A stretch of DNA of 49,012 nt, taken from the NCBI GenBank assembly GCA_913057175.1, contig CAJXNP010000028.1, positions 1 through 49,012 of the forward strand. The letters run 5' to 3'. The DNA comes from an uncultured Cytophagales bacterium. GTDB taxonomy: Bacteria > Bacteroidota > Bacteroidia > Cytophagales > Cyclobacteriaceae. The position numbers and the translations under genes are program-made. The notes beneath the pieces were generated by a model. The model was not told the origin of the DNA. It ran no database searches and saw only the letters and a list, made by a program, of their open reading frames with translations. Of this stretch, positions 30,555-39,995 are shown piece by piece. Position 1 is the stretch's first letter. Each line of letters begins with the position of its first letter.

Positions 30555-32102
30555 ATGAAAACTGCCTTAAATTATTTTAAGACTTTATTATTAGTCGCAT
30601 TATTATCATGTTCCGAAGATCATGATGATCCCAAGATTGAGGATACCCCAAAAATAAACAATCCGCCAGAACAATTTAACCTGTTGAAGGTGGCTGACGG
30701 TGCAACGGATGTAATCAGAACCCCATATTTTAGGTGGGACCATGCAAATGACCCGGAAGGGGATAATGTAACCTATAATTTGCTTGTTGATGAAAGCAAC
30801 CCGCCCTTGAAAAAAATTGCGAGAGACATATCAGTCAATGATTTTGCAATCAAGGATCCATTAAAATACAATACGGAATACCATTGGAGGGTAACGGCTA
30901 GGGATAGTGAAGGCGATTCTACCAGCAGCGATATTTTCTCCTTTACCACACTGACAAATCTGCCCCCGGACCCTTTTAACCTGATGGGTGTGACTGATCG
31001 GGCGGTAAATGTGAGTCGTACCCCCACTTTCAGGTGGAATGCAACAACCGATCCGGAAGGCGATTCCATTTGGTATAACCTACTATTGGGCGAAAACGAG
31101 TCACCTTCTGAAATAGTAGCTGAAGGTTTGGTTGGCACATCTTTCGATATACAAGAACCGTTGCATCTTAACACTACTTACTATTGGCAAATAGACGCTC
31201 GGGATAATAATGGAAACTCAACGACCAGTAATGTGTTTAGCTTTACAACTCGTAGTCTTTCCGAAGCTAAATTAGTCACTCGTTCCGCACAATTTTCGGT
31301 TAGGGTTTGGACTTCGTTGGTTGTATTTGATAATAAACTTTGGATCATTGGAGGAAAATCACCTGGTTCTCTATTTGGCAAAAACGATGTTTGGCACAGC
31401 GATAATGGGAAAGACTGGACGCTGGTTACGGGCAACGCTGGTTTTTCAGGCAGAGATAGCCATGCTACGGTAGTATTTGATAATAAAATTTGGGTTATCG
31501 GTGGGTTAGGTAGCATAAAGAAAAATGATGTTTGGTACAGCAGTGACGGGAAAATATGGACTGAAGCTACGAATAATGCCGGTTTCTCTGGAAGGTATAA
31601 CCATGCTGCTGTTGTATTTGATAACCGAATATGGGTTATCGGTCAGTCGGACGGCTTTAATAATGTAGATGTATGGTATAGCCGTGATGGCGAAAACTGG
31701 ACGGAGGCAACCAATGATACTGGATTTTCATCAAGATCCACCGATGCTGTGGTGGTTTTTGATAATAAAATCTGGGTTATCGGAGGCAGCTACAATAACG
31801 ATGTTTGGTACAGCAGTGATGGAGAGACCTGGACAATGGCTACAGGCAATGCTGGCTTTTCTGGAAGAAGAAGCCATGCTACGGTAGTATTTGATAATAA
31901 AATATGGGTTATCGGAGGGTTTGACGGTTCAAGAAAAAATGACGTCTGGTATAGCGGTGATGGAGAAAACTGGATGGAGGCTACCAGAAATGCTAATTTT
32001 ACTGAAAGAGACCGTCACGTTTCGACCGTATTTGACAACAAAATATGGATCATCGCAGGAAGTGATGGTTCATCAAAAAACGATGTCTGGTATTTCGAAT
32101 AA
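30555..32102 (+). CDS. lipoprotein with two fibronectin-III-like domains and a Kelch-type propeller
   Basis: A 515-residue surface or periplasmic lipoprotein. The signal MKTALNYFKTLLLVALLSC gives a lipobox ALLSC with Cys19. Two consecutive ~95-residue Ig/FN3-like modules follow (about 35-130 and 135-225), each with the motif TPxFRW, DPEGD, then Y.WxxxARDxxGxSTxSxxFSFTT. Residues about 240-515 form six Kelch-type blades with repeated FDNKIWVIGG and NDVWYSSDGxxWTxAT, i.e. a beta-propeller of the galactose-oxidase type. The blades are highly alike at DNA level too, indicating recent internal duplication. Function is probably carbohydrate or protein binding. It lies between two other exported proteins, 52 bp upstream of the next. 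Confidence 0.83.
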   Translation: MKTALNYFKTLLLVALLSCSEDHDDPKIEDTPKINNPPEQFNLLKVADGATDVIRTPYFRWDHANDPEGDNVTYNLLVDESNPPLKKIARDISVNDFAIKDPLKYNTEYHWRVTARDSEGDSTSSDIFSFTTLTNLPPDPFNLMGVTDRAVNVSRTPTFRWNATTDPEGDSIWYNLLLGENESPSEIVAEGLVGTSFDIQEPLHLNTTYYWQIDARDNNGNSTTSNVFSFTTRSLSEAKLVTRSAQFSVRVWTSLVVFDNKLWIIGGKSPGSLFGKNDVWHSDNGKDWTLVTGNAGFSGRDSHATVVFDNKIWVIGGLGSIKKNDVWYSSDGKIWTEATNNAGFSGRYNHAAVVFDNRIWVIGQSDGFNNVDVWYSRDGENWTEATNDTGFSSRSTDAVVVFDNKIWVIGGSYNNDVWYSSDGETWTMATGNAGFSGRRSHATVVFDNKIWVIGGFDGSRKNDVWYSGDGENWMEATRNANFTERDRHVSTVFDNKIWIIAGSDGSSKNDVWYFE

Positions 32103-32153
32103 GCTATAACGGAAAATTTTCAATATTCAATCAATCATAAAAATCAAATCATT

Positions 32154-32894
32154 ATGAAAAATTTAAGATCATTTAAGTATTTGGCGATACCAATCTTGTT
32201 CATTGGATGCCCTTTATTGGGCGTAGCTCAGAAGTCTGACATGGCTAAACCAAACGTTCTGGTGCCAATAAACTACAAGGCACCCAATGTTGTGAAAACT
32301 AATACAAATATGGTGTTTCTGGACATAGACCTCAATTACTTTTCAGTCTCTGAAACTACCCGTAACAGGATTGATAATGGGGACTGTAAAAGGGTATTTG
32401 GCCAAATCACCTGTCAATTATGGGGACTGGACGAGCACAACAACAAGATAAAAGCTTACAGTCCCTACGATCGAAAATCAACGAGAATATTCGATCAGAA
32501 CGATAAAGATGCACCCCCTCCGATCGCTTTAAGTCACTATCAATCCAACACTTCTGTGGCTGCTAATGAGGTGATGAATTCTTTGACTTTTAACGTGCCA
32601 TCAGTTTTACTTGAAACCGGGAAAATAATGTTGGTTGTTAGGATTCAATTAGGTACCAGGCATAAGGACAATGATTTTGCATCATATGATTTTTTGTGTA
32701 TGGAGCAGCCTATTGAAAGAAGTTTTGTACTGAATTCCACCTACAAAAAAATTGATATCAAAACCAACACCAATGAAAAATATTCCGGAAGGGATTTACA
32801 CATCAATGACATGACCATCCCATTTGCGGTATTCCGGAGAACAGATGATACCCACAATATTTGGGTACACCTAACCTGTAAACCAAAAAAATGA
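32154..32894 (+). CDS. secreted hypothetical protein, 246 aa
   Basis: No family recognised. The N-terminus MKNLRSFKYLAIPILFIGCP continues LLGVAQKSD and reads as a type I signal peptide cut after AQ; a Cys at residue 19 makes a lipoprotein reading conceivable. The mature part is beta-rich (FLDIDLNYFSV, KRVFGQITCQLWGLD, IMLVVRIQLGTRH, NIWVHLTCKP) and looks like a single beta-sandwich repeated in two halves. It has an exposed proline run (APPPIALSHYQ). It follows the propeller lipoprotein by 51 bp with a similar AT-rich leader and ends at a strong hairpin terminator, marking the end of the 28970-32894 unit. It may act with those exported partners. Confidence 0.65.
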   Translation: MKNLRSFKYLAIPILFIGCPLLGVAQKSDMAKPNVLVPINYKAPNVVKTNTNMVFLDIDLNYFSVSETTRNRIDNGDCKRVFGQITCQLWGLDEHNNKIKAYSPYDRKSTRIFDQNDKDAPPPIALSHYQSNTSVAANEVMNSLTFNVPSVLLETGKIMLVVRIQLGTRHKDNDFASYDFLCMEQPIERSFVLNSTYKKIDIKTNTNEKYSGRDLHINDMTIPFAVFRRTDDTHNIWVHLTCKPKK

Positions 32895-32904
32895 GATATA
32901 ATAG

Positions 32905-32962
32905 AATTGCCCAACTGCTGTGATCCAACGAATTATCACAGTTAAGTTGGGCAATTATTTTA
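32905..32962 (+). terminator. intrinsic terminator after the secreted-protein cluster
   Basis: Long stem AATTGCCCAAC / GTTGGGCAATT with inner CTGTGAT / ATCACAG, followed by ATTTTAATT. It lies 10 bp after the stop at 32894 and separates the unit from the acylase gene. Confidence 0.85.
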
Positions 32963-33085
32963 ATTGTCAAATAGCTAATAAGCAATATAAAAATAATCAC
33001 ATTCTTCGAATGAAATGCCTAAAAATGACAGGCATTTTAGAAGTTTGTTTCTCATGGCTGGGTTTGCACTAATAATTTCAATGTC

Positions 33086-33152
33086 ATGTTACAATATTTC
33101 CAGAGAAGGTTACATGTCTCCACGTTCGATTCTATGTGAATTGTAAACTTTA
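33086..33152 (+). promoter_or_regulatory. promoter with paired GTTACA direct repeats, copy 2
   Basis: GTTACA at 33088 and 33109 (21 bp apart) and TAAACTTTA at 33144, exactly 35 bp after the second repeat, as in 27759-27825. Also shared are ATGTTACAATATT and AGAAGGTTACAT. The acylase ATG lies 32 bp downstream of the putative -7 box. Confidence 0.65.
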
Positions 33153-33184
33153 CACAAACAAAATAACCATTAAAAATTAATCCG

Positions 33185-35317
33185 ATGAAAAACTTAAGGC
33201 TAATAATACTAGCAATTTTACCCTTGGGGGTATTCAGTCAGGCTCAACATGCCTTGCCTGAAAACGACAAATTAAATCTGACAAATACCGAGATTATCTG
33301 GGATGAGTGGGGAGTTCCACACATCTATGCGGACAATGATGAGGACCTGTTTTTTGCCCAGGGTTGGTCTCAGATGCATCTGCATGGCAATCTGATTCTA
33401 AAAATGTATGGACAAGCTCGTGGTAAGGCCTCCGAATATTGGGGTGAAAAATATCTCGAAACGGATATACTGGTTCACACCTTTAAACTTCAGGAAACAT
33501 CCGATAGATGGGTCAATTCCCTTTATACCGAATCGAAGCGCCTGTTTAACTCATTTGTAAATGGAATAAATGCTTACGCTGAAGCACACCCTGAAACATT
33601 GAAGGAGGAAAACAGGCTGGTTTTACCAGTGCGGATTGATGACATCATGTTAAATGATGCTTTTAGCTACATCTTTGGTTTTATTTTGGAAAGAGAGAAA
33701 AATCTTCTGCAAACATGGAATTCAAAGGGATCAAATGCATTTGCCATCGCACCTGCCAGGTCTGCCTCAAATCATGCGATGCTGGTTCAAAATCCTCATT
33801 GGTCCTGGTCAAGTGGCTTATATGTGGAAACCCATTTCACAACACCTGACAAAAATATTTATGGAGCAGCATCCCCTGGGGCTCCTGGTTTTGTGATAGC
33901 ATTTAACGAGTTTTTGGGTTGGGCGAATACTGATAACACAATTGATAATGTCGATATCTACGAACTGGAACTGGTAAATGATGGTTACTTGCTTGACGGT
34001 AAAGCCACTGATTTTATAAAGGAGTTGAAAACAATCAAGATTAAGTTACCCGATGGTAGTTTCCTGGAAAAAGAGATAGAAATCCTTTGGTCAAAACATG
34101 GTCCTGTTTTTAAAAAGTGGGGGCAAAAAGCGCTTGCTCTACGAGTAGCTGTTCCTGGAATTACTGTTGGATCGCATTTACCCAATCCTCGGTATGAGCT
34201 TTGGAAACTGGCCACCGCCACCAATTTTAAGGAGTTTGAAGAGGCATTAAAAATGTTTCAAATGTCGTATTCCAACTACATGTATGCAGACAAAGATGGG
34301 AACATATTCTATCTGTTCAATGGGTTTATTCCGGAAAGGGAGAAGGGTGGATGGGACTACTGGCAGCAAATTATTAAGGGTGGCAAATCAGAAGATATCT
34401 GGACTAAAATCCATCCATACGAAGACCTGCCTAAAGTAAAAAATCCTGATTCGGGGTGGTTGCAGAATACGAATGATCCTCCCTGGTATTGTACGTTCCC
34501 CCAGGTACTACATCCCGAAGAATTTCCATCCTATTTTTCCCCCCAGGGTATGGATTTTCGTAATCAAATAGCTGGACGATTAATTGGTGGGGACTCTTCC
34601 ATTACATTTGATGAGTTGATCGATTATAAGTTATCCACACGCTTTGAATCTGCTGATCGCTTATTGGATGACCTATTTCAGGCTATTGATAGTTATGGAT
34701 CGAAGCAGGCAAAAGAAGCTAAAAAGGTATTGGAAACATGGGATCGGCAGGCCGAAAATAACAGTGTAGGAACGGAGGTTTTCCAGAACTGGTCATATAA
34801 TATGTTCTTACTATCCCACGAGGAAGAAATCTACGCAATACCTTGGGACAAAGAAAATCCCTTGACCACTCCTGATGGACTGGCTGATCCAAAAAAGGCA
34901 GTTAAGGTATTCGAAGGCACCATAAAAACAGTAGAAAGACGGTACGGTAGTCTCACCAAACCCTATGGTGAAATGCTGCGGCTCAAAATGGACAGCATCG
35001 ATTTACCAGCAAATGGCGCTATTGGTAGCGTGGGCTGTCTCCGGGTCATCTGGCCCGCAGGTGGTGACCCTGAGGATTTCTATGTATCCGGAGGCGATTC
35101 TTATGTTGGTATTGTCGAGTTCGGAGATAAAGTCAAAGCAAAAGTGCTATTGAGCTATGGCAATTCTTCACAGGAAGGATCACCACATCGGGGAGACCAG
35201 CTTCAGCTTTTCTCAGAAAAAAAATTGCGGGATGCTTATTTCTATCGGGAAGATGTGCAAAAACACGCCAAACGTATTGAAGTCCTGAACGGAGGTACCT
35301 TCACTAAAATGGATTAG
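33185..35317 (+). CDS. penicillin acylase family (S45) Ntn hydrolase, secreted
   Basis: A 710-residue exported protein with signal peptide MKNLRLIILAILPLGVFSQA. The alpha-chain region starts with IIWDEWGVPHIYADNDEDLFFAQGW, partly shown here, characteristic of the S45 family (residues about 37-62). The processing site is KGSNAFAIAP, in which Gly182-Ser183 is the expected autocleavage point and Ser183 the N-terminal nucleophile of the beta-chain. Later motifs NPHWSW, GAPGFVIAFNEFLGWANT and AIGSVGCLRVIWPAGGDPED are also family-typical. Members hydrolyse acyl amides: penicillins, N-acyl-homoserine lactones or aculeacin-like lipids. The substrate here is unknown; signal quenching is possible. The active-site pattern is intact. 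Its promoter matches that of the NmrA-like gene. Confidence 0.9.
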   Translation: MKNLRLIILAILPLGVFSQAQHALPENDKLNLTNTEIIWDEWGVPHIYADNDEDLFFAQGWSQMHLHGNLILKMYGQARGKASEYWGEKYLETDILVHTFKLQETSDRWVNSLYTESKRLFNSFVNGINAYAEAHPETLKEENRLVLPVRIDDIMLNDAFSYIFGFILEREKNLLQTWNSKGSNAFAIAPARSASNHAMLVQNPHWSWSSGLYVETHFTTPDKNIYGAASPGAPGFVIAFNEFLGWANTDNTIDNVDIYELELVNDGYLLDGKATDFIKELKTIKIKLPDGSFLEKEIEILWSKHGPVFKKWGQKALALRVAVPGITVGSHLPNPRYELWKLATATNFKEFEEALKMFQMSYSNYMYADKDGNIFYLFNGFIPEREKGGWDYWQQIIKGGKSEDIWTKIHPYEDLPKVKNPDSGWLQNTNDPPWYCTFPQVLHPEEFPSYFSPQGMDFRNQIAGRLIGGDSSITFDELIDYKLSTRFESADRLLDDLFQAIDSYGSKQAKEAKKVLETWDRQAENNSVGTEVFQNWSYNMFLLSHEEEIYAIPWDKENPLTTPDGLADPKKAVKVFEGTIKTVERRYGSLTKPYGEMLRLKMDSIDLPANGAIGSVGCLRVIWPAGGDPEDFYVSGGDSYVGIVEFGDKVKAKVLLSYGNSSQEGSPHRGDQLQLFSEKKLRDAYFYREDVQKHAKRIEVLNGGTFTKMD

Positions 35318-35488
35318 GTAGTAGTAAACGGATTTCAAAGTGAGAAGATTTTGAATACGTCACAGCGTCGAATTTGTAATTGCATGATGCTCCTTAATGA
35401 TTCAATTAAACTCAAAATAGTTAAATTTAATAGGGTAAAGCTCTATCCTATGTAACAGTTAGTTCTTTCAAAATTACAAAGTGAAAAA

Positions 35489-38400
35489 GTGAATATTCGA
35501 ATACTGATATCGATTCTCCTGATTTCCTGCTGTAGCCATGAATCCATCTCCCAGGGTTGGTTGGTCAAACATGACTATCCATTGGAATTTCCCGGATTTG
35601 TGAGATATGCTCAATGCCCTGATTCACTTTTGCAAATGTACAAGGCAGCAGAGGAGGAGACACTGGAGCAGGTTATGAGTTGGTCGGAAAGGTTCGAGGC
35701 ACAGCCCAAAACAATAAAACTAGAAAAAGGCGAAATATACTGGCTTAAAGGTGAGTTTGTGAATAGCCAGGATAGTGAGGTTCAATTTCTGGCCGAAGCC
35801 GGTTTTATGTGGTGGAAATGGTCGGAAGTTGACATATACCTGGTAGATCAAAATCAATCAATTGAACATATTCGCTTGGGCACTGGGATTCGTCCTACTG
35901 ACAGATCCATTCGAGATGGTCGCAATTTCTTTTGGCTAAACCTTGCACCTCATGAAAGCAAGAAATTTTTTATACGATTCAAAAGTTCTGTTCAATGGAG
36001 GCGAGCTAGTCCCAGTATCCGGATATATGATAAAAACACTTTTCAGGAATTTGAAGGGTTTACGCTAAAAAAATTGGGAGGGGTGAAAACCGATGTCTAT
36101 TGGAGGTGGCCTATCAAAAAAATGAATTTTATTTTCCACAATCGCGAATATGTTATTGATTCCATGAACCACTATTCGTTCGCAGAAATTAAAGAAAACT
36201 GGGACCATCTTGCCAGATATTATCAGCCGAAATATTTAACCAAGGCATCAAAGAGCATGGTGTGGTGCAGGTTAAAAATCGTAAATCCAAAAGACATCCG
36301 GCAACAATACCTATTAGATGCCGGTGGCGACAACCCAACGATTGAAGCGTTTCTACCTGAAGTTAATGGAACTTATAAAAAAGTATTAACGGGCAAGAAG
36401 GTACCCATGCTGGATAAGCAAGTCCGGCACCCAATGAGCCTGCTTAGCTTTGATCTCCCAGCTAATGATACAGCATATTTATACCTAAAATACTACCCTT
36501 TTGAAACCTTCAGAGGACACTACCAACCTACTTATGGCATTGCTATGGGATATTTCGATCAGAATGAGCTTTTTGATCAAACCAGGAAACTGGGTATATG
36601 GAAAGGATTTTTACTAGGGATTTTTATTTTTCAATTTATTTATTTTTCCTTAAGAGCAGGGTTGGAACGAGATGCCCAGGGTGGATATTATGCGCTGTTC
36701 ATTTTCGGAATTAGTATGTTGTTTCTCTATGTGGAAAATGTTAGAAATACATTTATTGCCTGGCAGTTAGCATATGATTTTAATCCGGCGTTTTATTTAC
36801 TTTCATATACGCTTGGTGCATTAGGCTTGTATTTGTTTTCCAATAGGTTCCTACGACTTAAGAAAAAAATAAACTGGATATGGAAAATACAAACTTTCAA
36901 CCTGGTAATGATTTTTATAATGCAGTGCATTCTTTTCATACAAGAAATAACTGGAACCTATGGAACTCCTATTTTCTTTCAGTTGTCTACAGAAACCCTT
37001 AGTTCATTTTTTATTGGATGTTTTTTACTTTTTTGTGTGATAGGGGCAATTATAGGTGTTATCCTGGGACACCGAGGTTTCAAAAGTTACCTGATCGCCT
37101 TTTCGCCCTTTTATCTTGCTGGAAGTATTATAATGATTGAGTCATTGTACGTAGGCTTACCTTCCAATCTGAAGGTGAATGTCATTTACATCTGCATTGT
37201 TTTGACAAATATTTTATTTGCCATCGTGGTGGCCGGCAGAAATAATGCCTCTAAATTAAAAGAACTGCAAGCACAGGGCTTAATCCAATTGAACAAAGCC
37301 AAGTCCCGCTTTTACGATCATATCTCTCATGAATTCAGAACGCCGCTTACGGTGATCAAGGGTGTTTCCAATCTGATTCAGGGACATGAAAAAGAAAAAA
37401 ATCTCATTCAGAAAAACAGTCAACAGGTGCTAAACCTGGTAGATCAGCTCATCGGCTTTTCCAAGGCGCAGTCTGACCTTGACCAACTGAAAACAGTGGA
37501 GGAAAATGTCGTTCCATATTTGGAATATTTGCTGGAAGCATTCCAGCCATTGGCTGATCAAAAGGAAATCAGATTGAATGCTTGTTATGAAAACCAGGTT
37601 ATGGAGATTGCTTATGACCGGGAAAAGCTCAAATTAATTGTCAACAACCTACTAAGCAATGCCATAAAATTTACGTCTGAAGGCGGCGAGGTAACGCTTA
37701 AGGCTTCATTTAAACCTCCCTTTTTCAACATCGAAGTGAAAGACAATGGAATTGGGATTTCGAAGGAGGATATTCCGAAAGTATTTGACCGTTACTTCCA
37801 GGTGTCCGATACGAAGCCGTCGAACGGCGAAACTGGTGGGATTGGGCTGGCGCTTACCAGGGAACTTGTAGAACGAATGGGAGGTAATATTCAGGTAAAA
37901 AGCAGCAAAGGTGAGGGTTCAATTTTTACCATATCACTACCGGTTCAGGCCAAAATGCTACATGAATCAAATGAGTTGCAAGACAAGCTTGCTGATTCAG
38001 AAAAAGACTTACCCATGTTGTTATTGGTTGAGGATCATGAAGATGTCATCTATTATTTGGAGCGGTTGCTTTCTGCGGATTACAGAATTGTGACTGCCAC
38101 CAATGGCATTGAAGGATTTGAAAAGGCAACATCCCTCATTCCGGATTTGATTGTCAGCGATGTGATGATGCCGGAAATGGATGGGTATGAGATGACATCC
38201 CGTTTGAAGGCGGATATTCGTACCAGCCACGTTCCGGTCATTTTGCTGACCGCAAAAAGCAAGCATGAAGAAAAGATCATGGGACTTAAAGGAGGCGCAG
38301 ATGCCTATCTCGTCAAACCTTTTGAGGAAGATGAGCTAAAAGTCCGCATTGAAAATTTGATAGAAAGCCGCAACAATTTAAGGAGAATTTATTCCAACGG

Positions 38401-38755
38401 GACAGTTTTTAAAAGTTCGAAAGGAAGGGTAGACCCATTTATTGAAGCAGCGGTAAAGGTATTGGAAGAGCATTTTGAAGACGGAGCATTCGGTATCAAT
38501 GAATTTGCAGATGCGATGCATTTAAGCAGGATGCAGGTTCACCGGAAATTACGGGCGATTACCGGCGGCTCAACAAGTCATTTCATAAATTTATTTCGCC
38601 TGGAAAAGGGGAAAACCTTCCTTCAAAGCGGAGAATTAAATGTTTCTGAAGTGGCCTACGAATGTGGCTACAGTGATCCGGGCTACTTTAGCAAACTTTT
38701 TACCAAACAGTATGGTGCAAGTCCGCAGCAGTTTCAACATTCTGATAAATCCTAA
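35489..38755 (+). CDS. hybrid two-component sensor: 7TM-DISM sensor, histidine kinase, receiver, AraC domain
   Basis: A 1088-residue one-protein signalling system. A GTG start at 35489 gives a signal peptide; a GTG eight bases upstream is blocked by a stop. The order is: two similar extracytoplasmic 7TMR-DISMED2-like sensor domains (about 55-185 and 240-360), a 7TM region (about 370-585), HisKA with His614 in ISHEFRTPLT, an ATPase domain with NNLLSNAIKFT, DNGIGI and GGIGLAL (about 710-820), a receiver with Asp891 in SDVMMPEMDG and LLTAK / LVKPF, and an AraC HTH (about 985-1085: GYSDPGYFSKLFTKQYGASP). It detects an external ligand, possibly a carbohydrate, and acts directly on DNA. The GH5-like gene follows after four bases. 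GTTACA sites nearby are candidate targets. Confidence 0.92.
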   Translation: MNIRILISILLISCCSHESISQGWLVKHDYPLEFPGFVRYAQCPDSLLQMYKAAEEETLEQVMSWSERFEAQPKTIKLEKGEIYWLKGEFVNSQDSEVQFLAEAGFMWWKWSEVDIYLVDQNQSIEHIRLGTGIRPTDRSIRDGRNFFWLNLAPHESKKFFIRFKSSVQWRRASPSIRIYDKNTFQEFEGFTLKKLGGVKTDVYWRWPIKKMNFIFHNREYVIDSMNHYSFAEIKENWDHLARYYQPKYLTKASKSMVWCRLKIVNPKDIRQQYLLDAGGDNPTIEAFLPEVNGTYKKVLTGKKVPMLDKQVRHPMSLLSFDLPANDTAYLYLKYYPFETFRGHYQPTYGIAMGYFDQNELFDQTRKLGIWKGFLLGIFIFQFIYFSLRAGLERDAQGGYYALFIFGISMLFLYVENVRNTFIAWQLAYDFNPAFYLLSYTLGALGLYLFSNRFLRLKKKINWIWKIQTFNLVMIFIMQCILFIQEITGTYGTPIFFQLSTETLSSFFIGCFLLFCVIGAIIGVILGHRGFKSYLIAFSPFYLAGSIIMIESLYVGLPSNLKVNVIYICIVLTNILFAIVVAGRNNASKLKELQAQGLIQLNKAKSRFYDHISHEFRTPLTVIKGVSNLIQGHEKEKNLIQKNSQQVLNLVDQLIGFSKAQSDLDQLKTVEENVVPYLEYLLEAFQPLADQKEIRLNACYENQVMEIAYDREKLKLIVNNLLSNAIKFTSEGGEVTLKASFKPPFFNIEVKDNGIGISKEDIPKVFDRYFQVSDTKPSNGETGGIGLALTRELVERMGGNIQVKSSKGEGSIFTISLPVQAKMLHESNELQDKLADSEKDLPMLLLVEDHEDVIYYLERLLSADYRIVTATNGIEGFEKATSLIPDLIVSDVMMPEMDGYEMTSRLKADIRTSHVPVILLTAKSKHEEKIMGLKGGADAYLVKPFEEDELKVRIENLIESRNNLRRIYSNGTVFKSSKGRVDPFIEAAVKVLEEHFEDGAFGINEFADAMHLSRMQVHRKLRAITGGSTSHFINLFRLEKGKTFLQSGELNVSEVAYECGYSDPGYFSKLFTKQYGASPQQFQHSDKS

Positions 38756-38759
38756 GAAA

Positions 38760-39995
38760 ATGAAGCAGGCAACTATTTTGCTAGTAATTTATCTGTCTGC
38801 CAACATTGGCCTATCACAGGGTTTCATAACCAGTCGCGGTACTTCAATGGTAGATGGGCAGGGAAACGACATTCAGTTAAAAGGTATTTGTTTAGCGAAC
38901 TGGCTGGTGCCCGAAGGATATATGCTGCAATTAGGAAATGTGGATTCTCCCCGAAAGATAAACACGCTGTTGACTGAACTCATTGGTGAAGCCAGAGCTC
39001 AGGAGTTCTGGAAAACATACCTCGAAAATTATATCACAAAAAAGGATATTCAATTTATCAAAGAACAGGGATTCAACCATGTGCGTCTTTTTATTCACTA
39101 TAAGTTATTAACAGACGATGATTATTTGGGGCAAAATAGGCAGGGTTATGAACAAATAGACAATATAGTTAGGTGGTGTCAGGAAACCGGGCTATTTGTT
39201 CTTCTTGACATGCACTGCGCACCCTGTGGACAGAGTGGGGAAAATTACGACGATAGTTACGGATATCCCTGGTTACTCAGAAGCGAAGTTTGTCAGCAAA
39301 AATTGATCAACGTTTGGAAAGAAATAGCCAATAGATATAAAAATAATCCTGTTGTAATGGGATATGATCTTTTAAACGCGCCGTTGGCACCATATTTTGG
39401 AGAAGATATGAACCAGCTCAACCATTCTTTGGTCAATCTCTACAAAGAAACTATTAAAGCTATCCGTGAAATAGACAAGAATCACCTGATCTTTGTTCAA
39501 TTTCCGGAGTACCATGAGAACCTGAATGCAATGGAAGGATTGGAAAGTGAAAATATTGTGTTTTCATTTCAACGTTATTTTACAGAGACAAACCAATCTG
39601 CCGTTCAAAAATATATTGACTTTGCAGAAAGGCATCAGGCTCCTGTTTATGTATGCGAAGCCGGCGAAAACACCCTGCAATGGATTGGTGATATGCGCAA
39701 GCTCTTTGACGAAAATAAATTGTCATGGTGCTTTCATCCTTATAAAGAGATTCAGGGATCTATTTTTTACATTGAAAGTAAAGATCCATCATCGGTCGTA
39801 GGGATTAAGAAACCAAAAAACTGGAATGTAATTAGTGAATTTGGAGCTTTGGATCGGAGTAGTTTTTCCACCATCCGGGAAAACAAACCTGCGCCGGAAT
39901 TGGTGAAAAAGATACTTGAAGAATTTTTGGAAAACTGCAAGTTTGAAAACTGTATTGTAAGTGATGTATTCATTCATGCATTAGGATTGAAATAG
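38760..39995 (+). CDS. GH5-like glycoside hydrolase with altered catalytic acid/base
   Basis: A 411-residue exported protein. The frame opens at 38640 inside the kinase gene, but the ATG at 38760, four bases after that gene's stop, gives a signal peptide (MKQATILLVIYLSANIGLSQ). GH5 features: LKGICLANWL, FNHVRLFIHY, VLLDMHCAPCGQSGENYDD, then VMGYDLLNAP, then VYVCEAGENTLQW. In canonical GH5 enzymes the fourth motif is NEP with the acid/base Glu. Here residue 207 is Ala (codon GCG). The nucleophile region is preserved (Glu300 in CEAGEN). The DMHxxPxGQ segment also carries two unusual Cys residues. It may be catalytically weak and act as a sugar-binding partner of the sensor kinase. Co-transcription with the kinase is nearly certain. 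Confidence 0.82.
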   Translation: MKQATILLVIYLSANIGLSQGFITSRGTSMVDGQGNDIQLKGICLANWLVPEGYMLQLGNVDSPRKINTLLTELIGEARAQEFWKTYLENYITKKDIQFIKEQGFNHVRLFIHYKLLTDDDYLGQNRQGYEQIDNIVRWCQETGLFVLLDMHCAPCGQSGENYDDSYGYPWLLRSEVCQQKLINVWKEIANRYKNNPVVMGYDLLNAPLAPYFGEDMNQLNHSLVNLYKETIKAIREIDKNHLIFVQFPEYHENLNAMEGLESENIVFSFQRYFTETNQSAVQKYIDFAERHQAPVYVCEAGENTLQWIGDMRKLFDENKLSWCFHPYKEIQGSIFYIESKDPSSVVGIKKPKNWNVISEFGALDRSSFSTIRENKPAPELVKKILEEFLENCKFENCIVSDVFIHALGLK

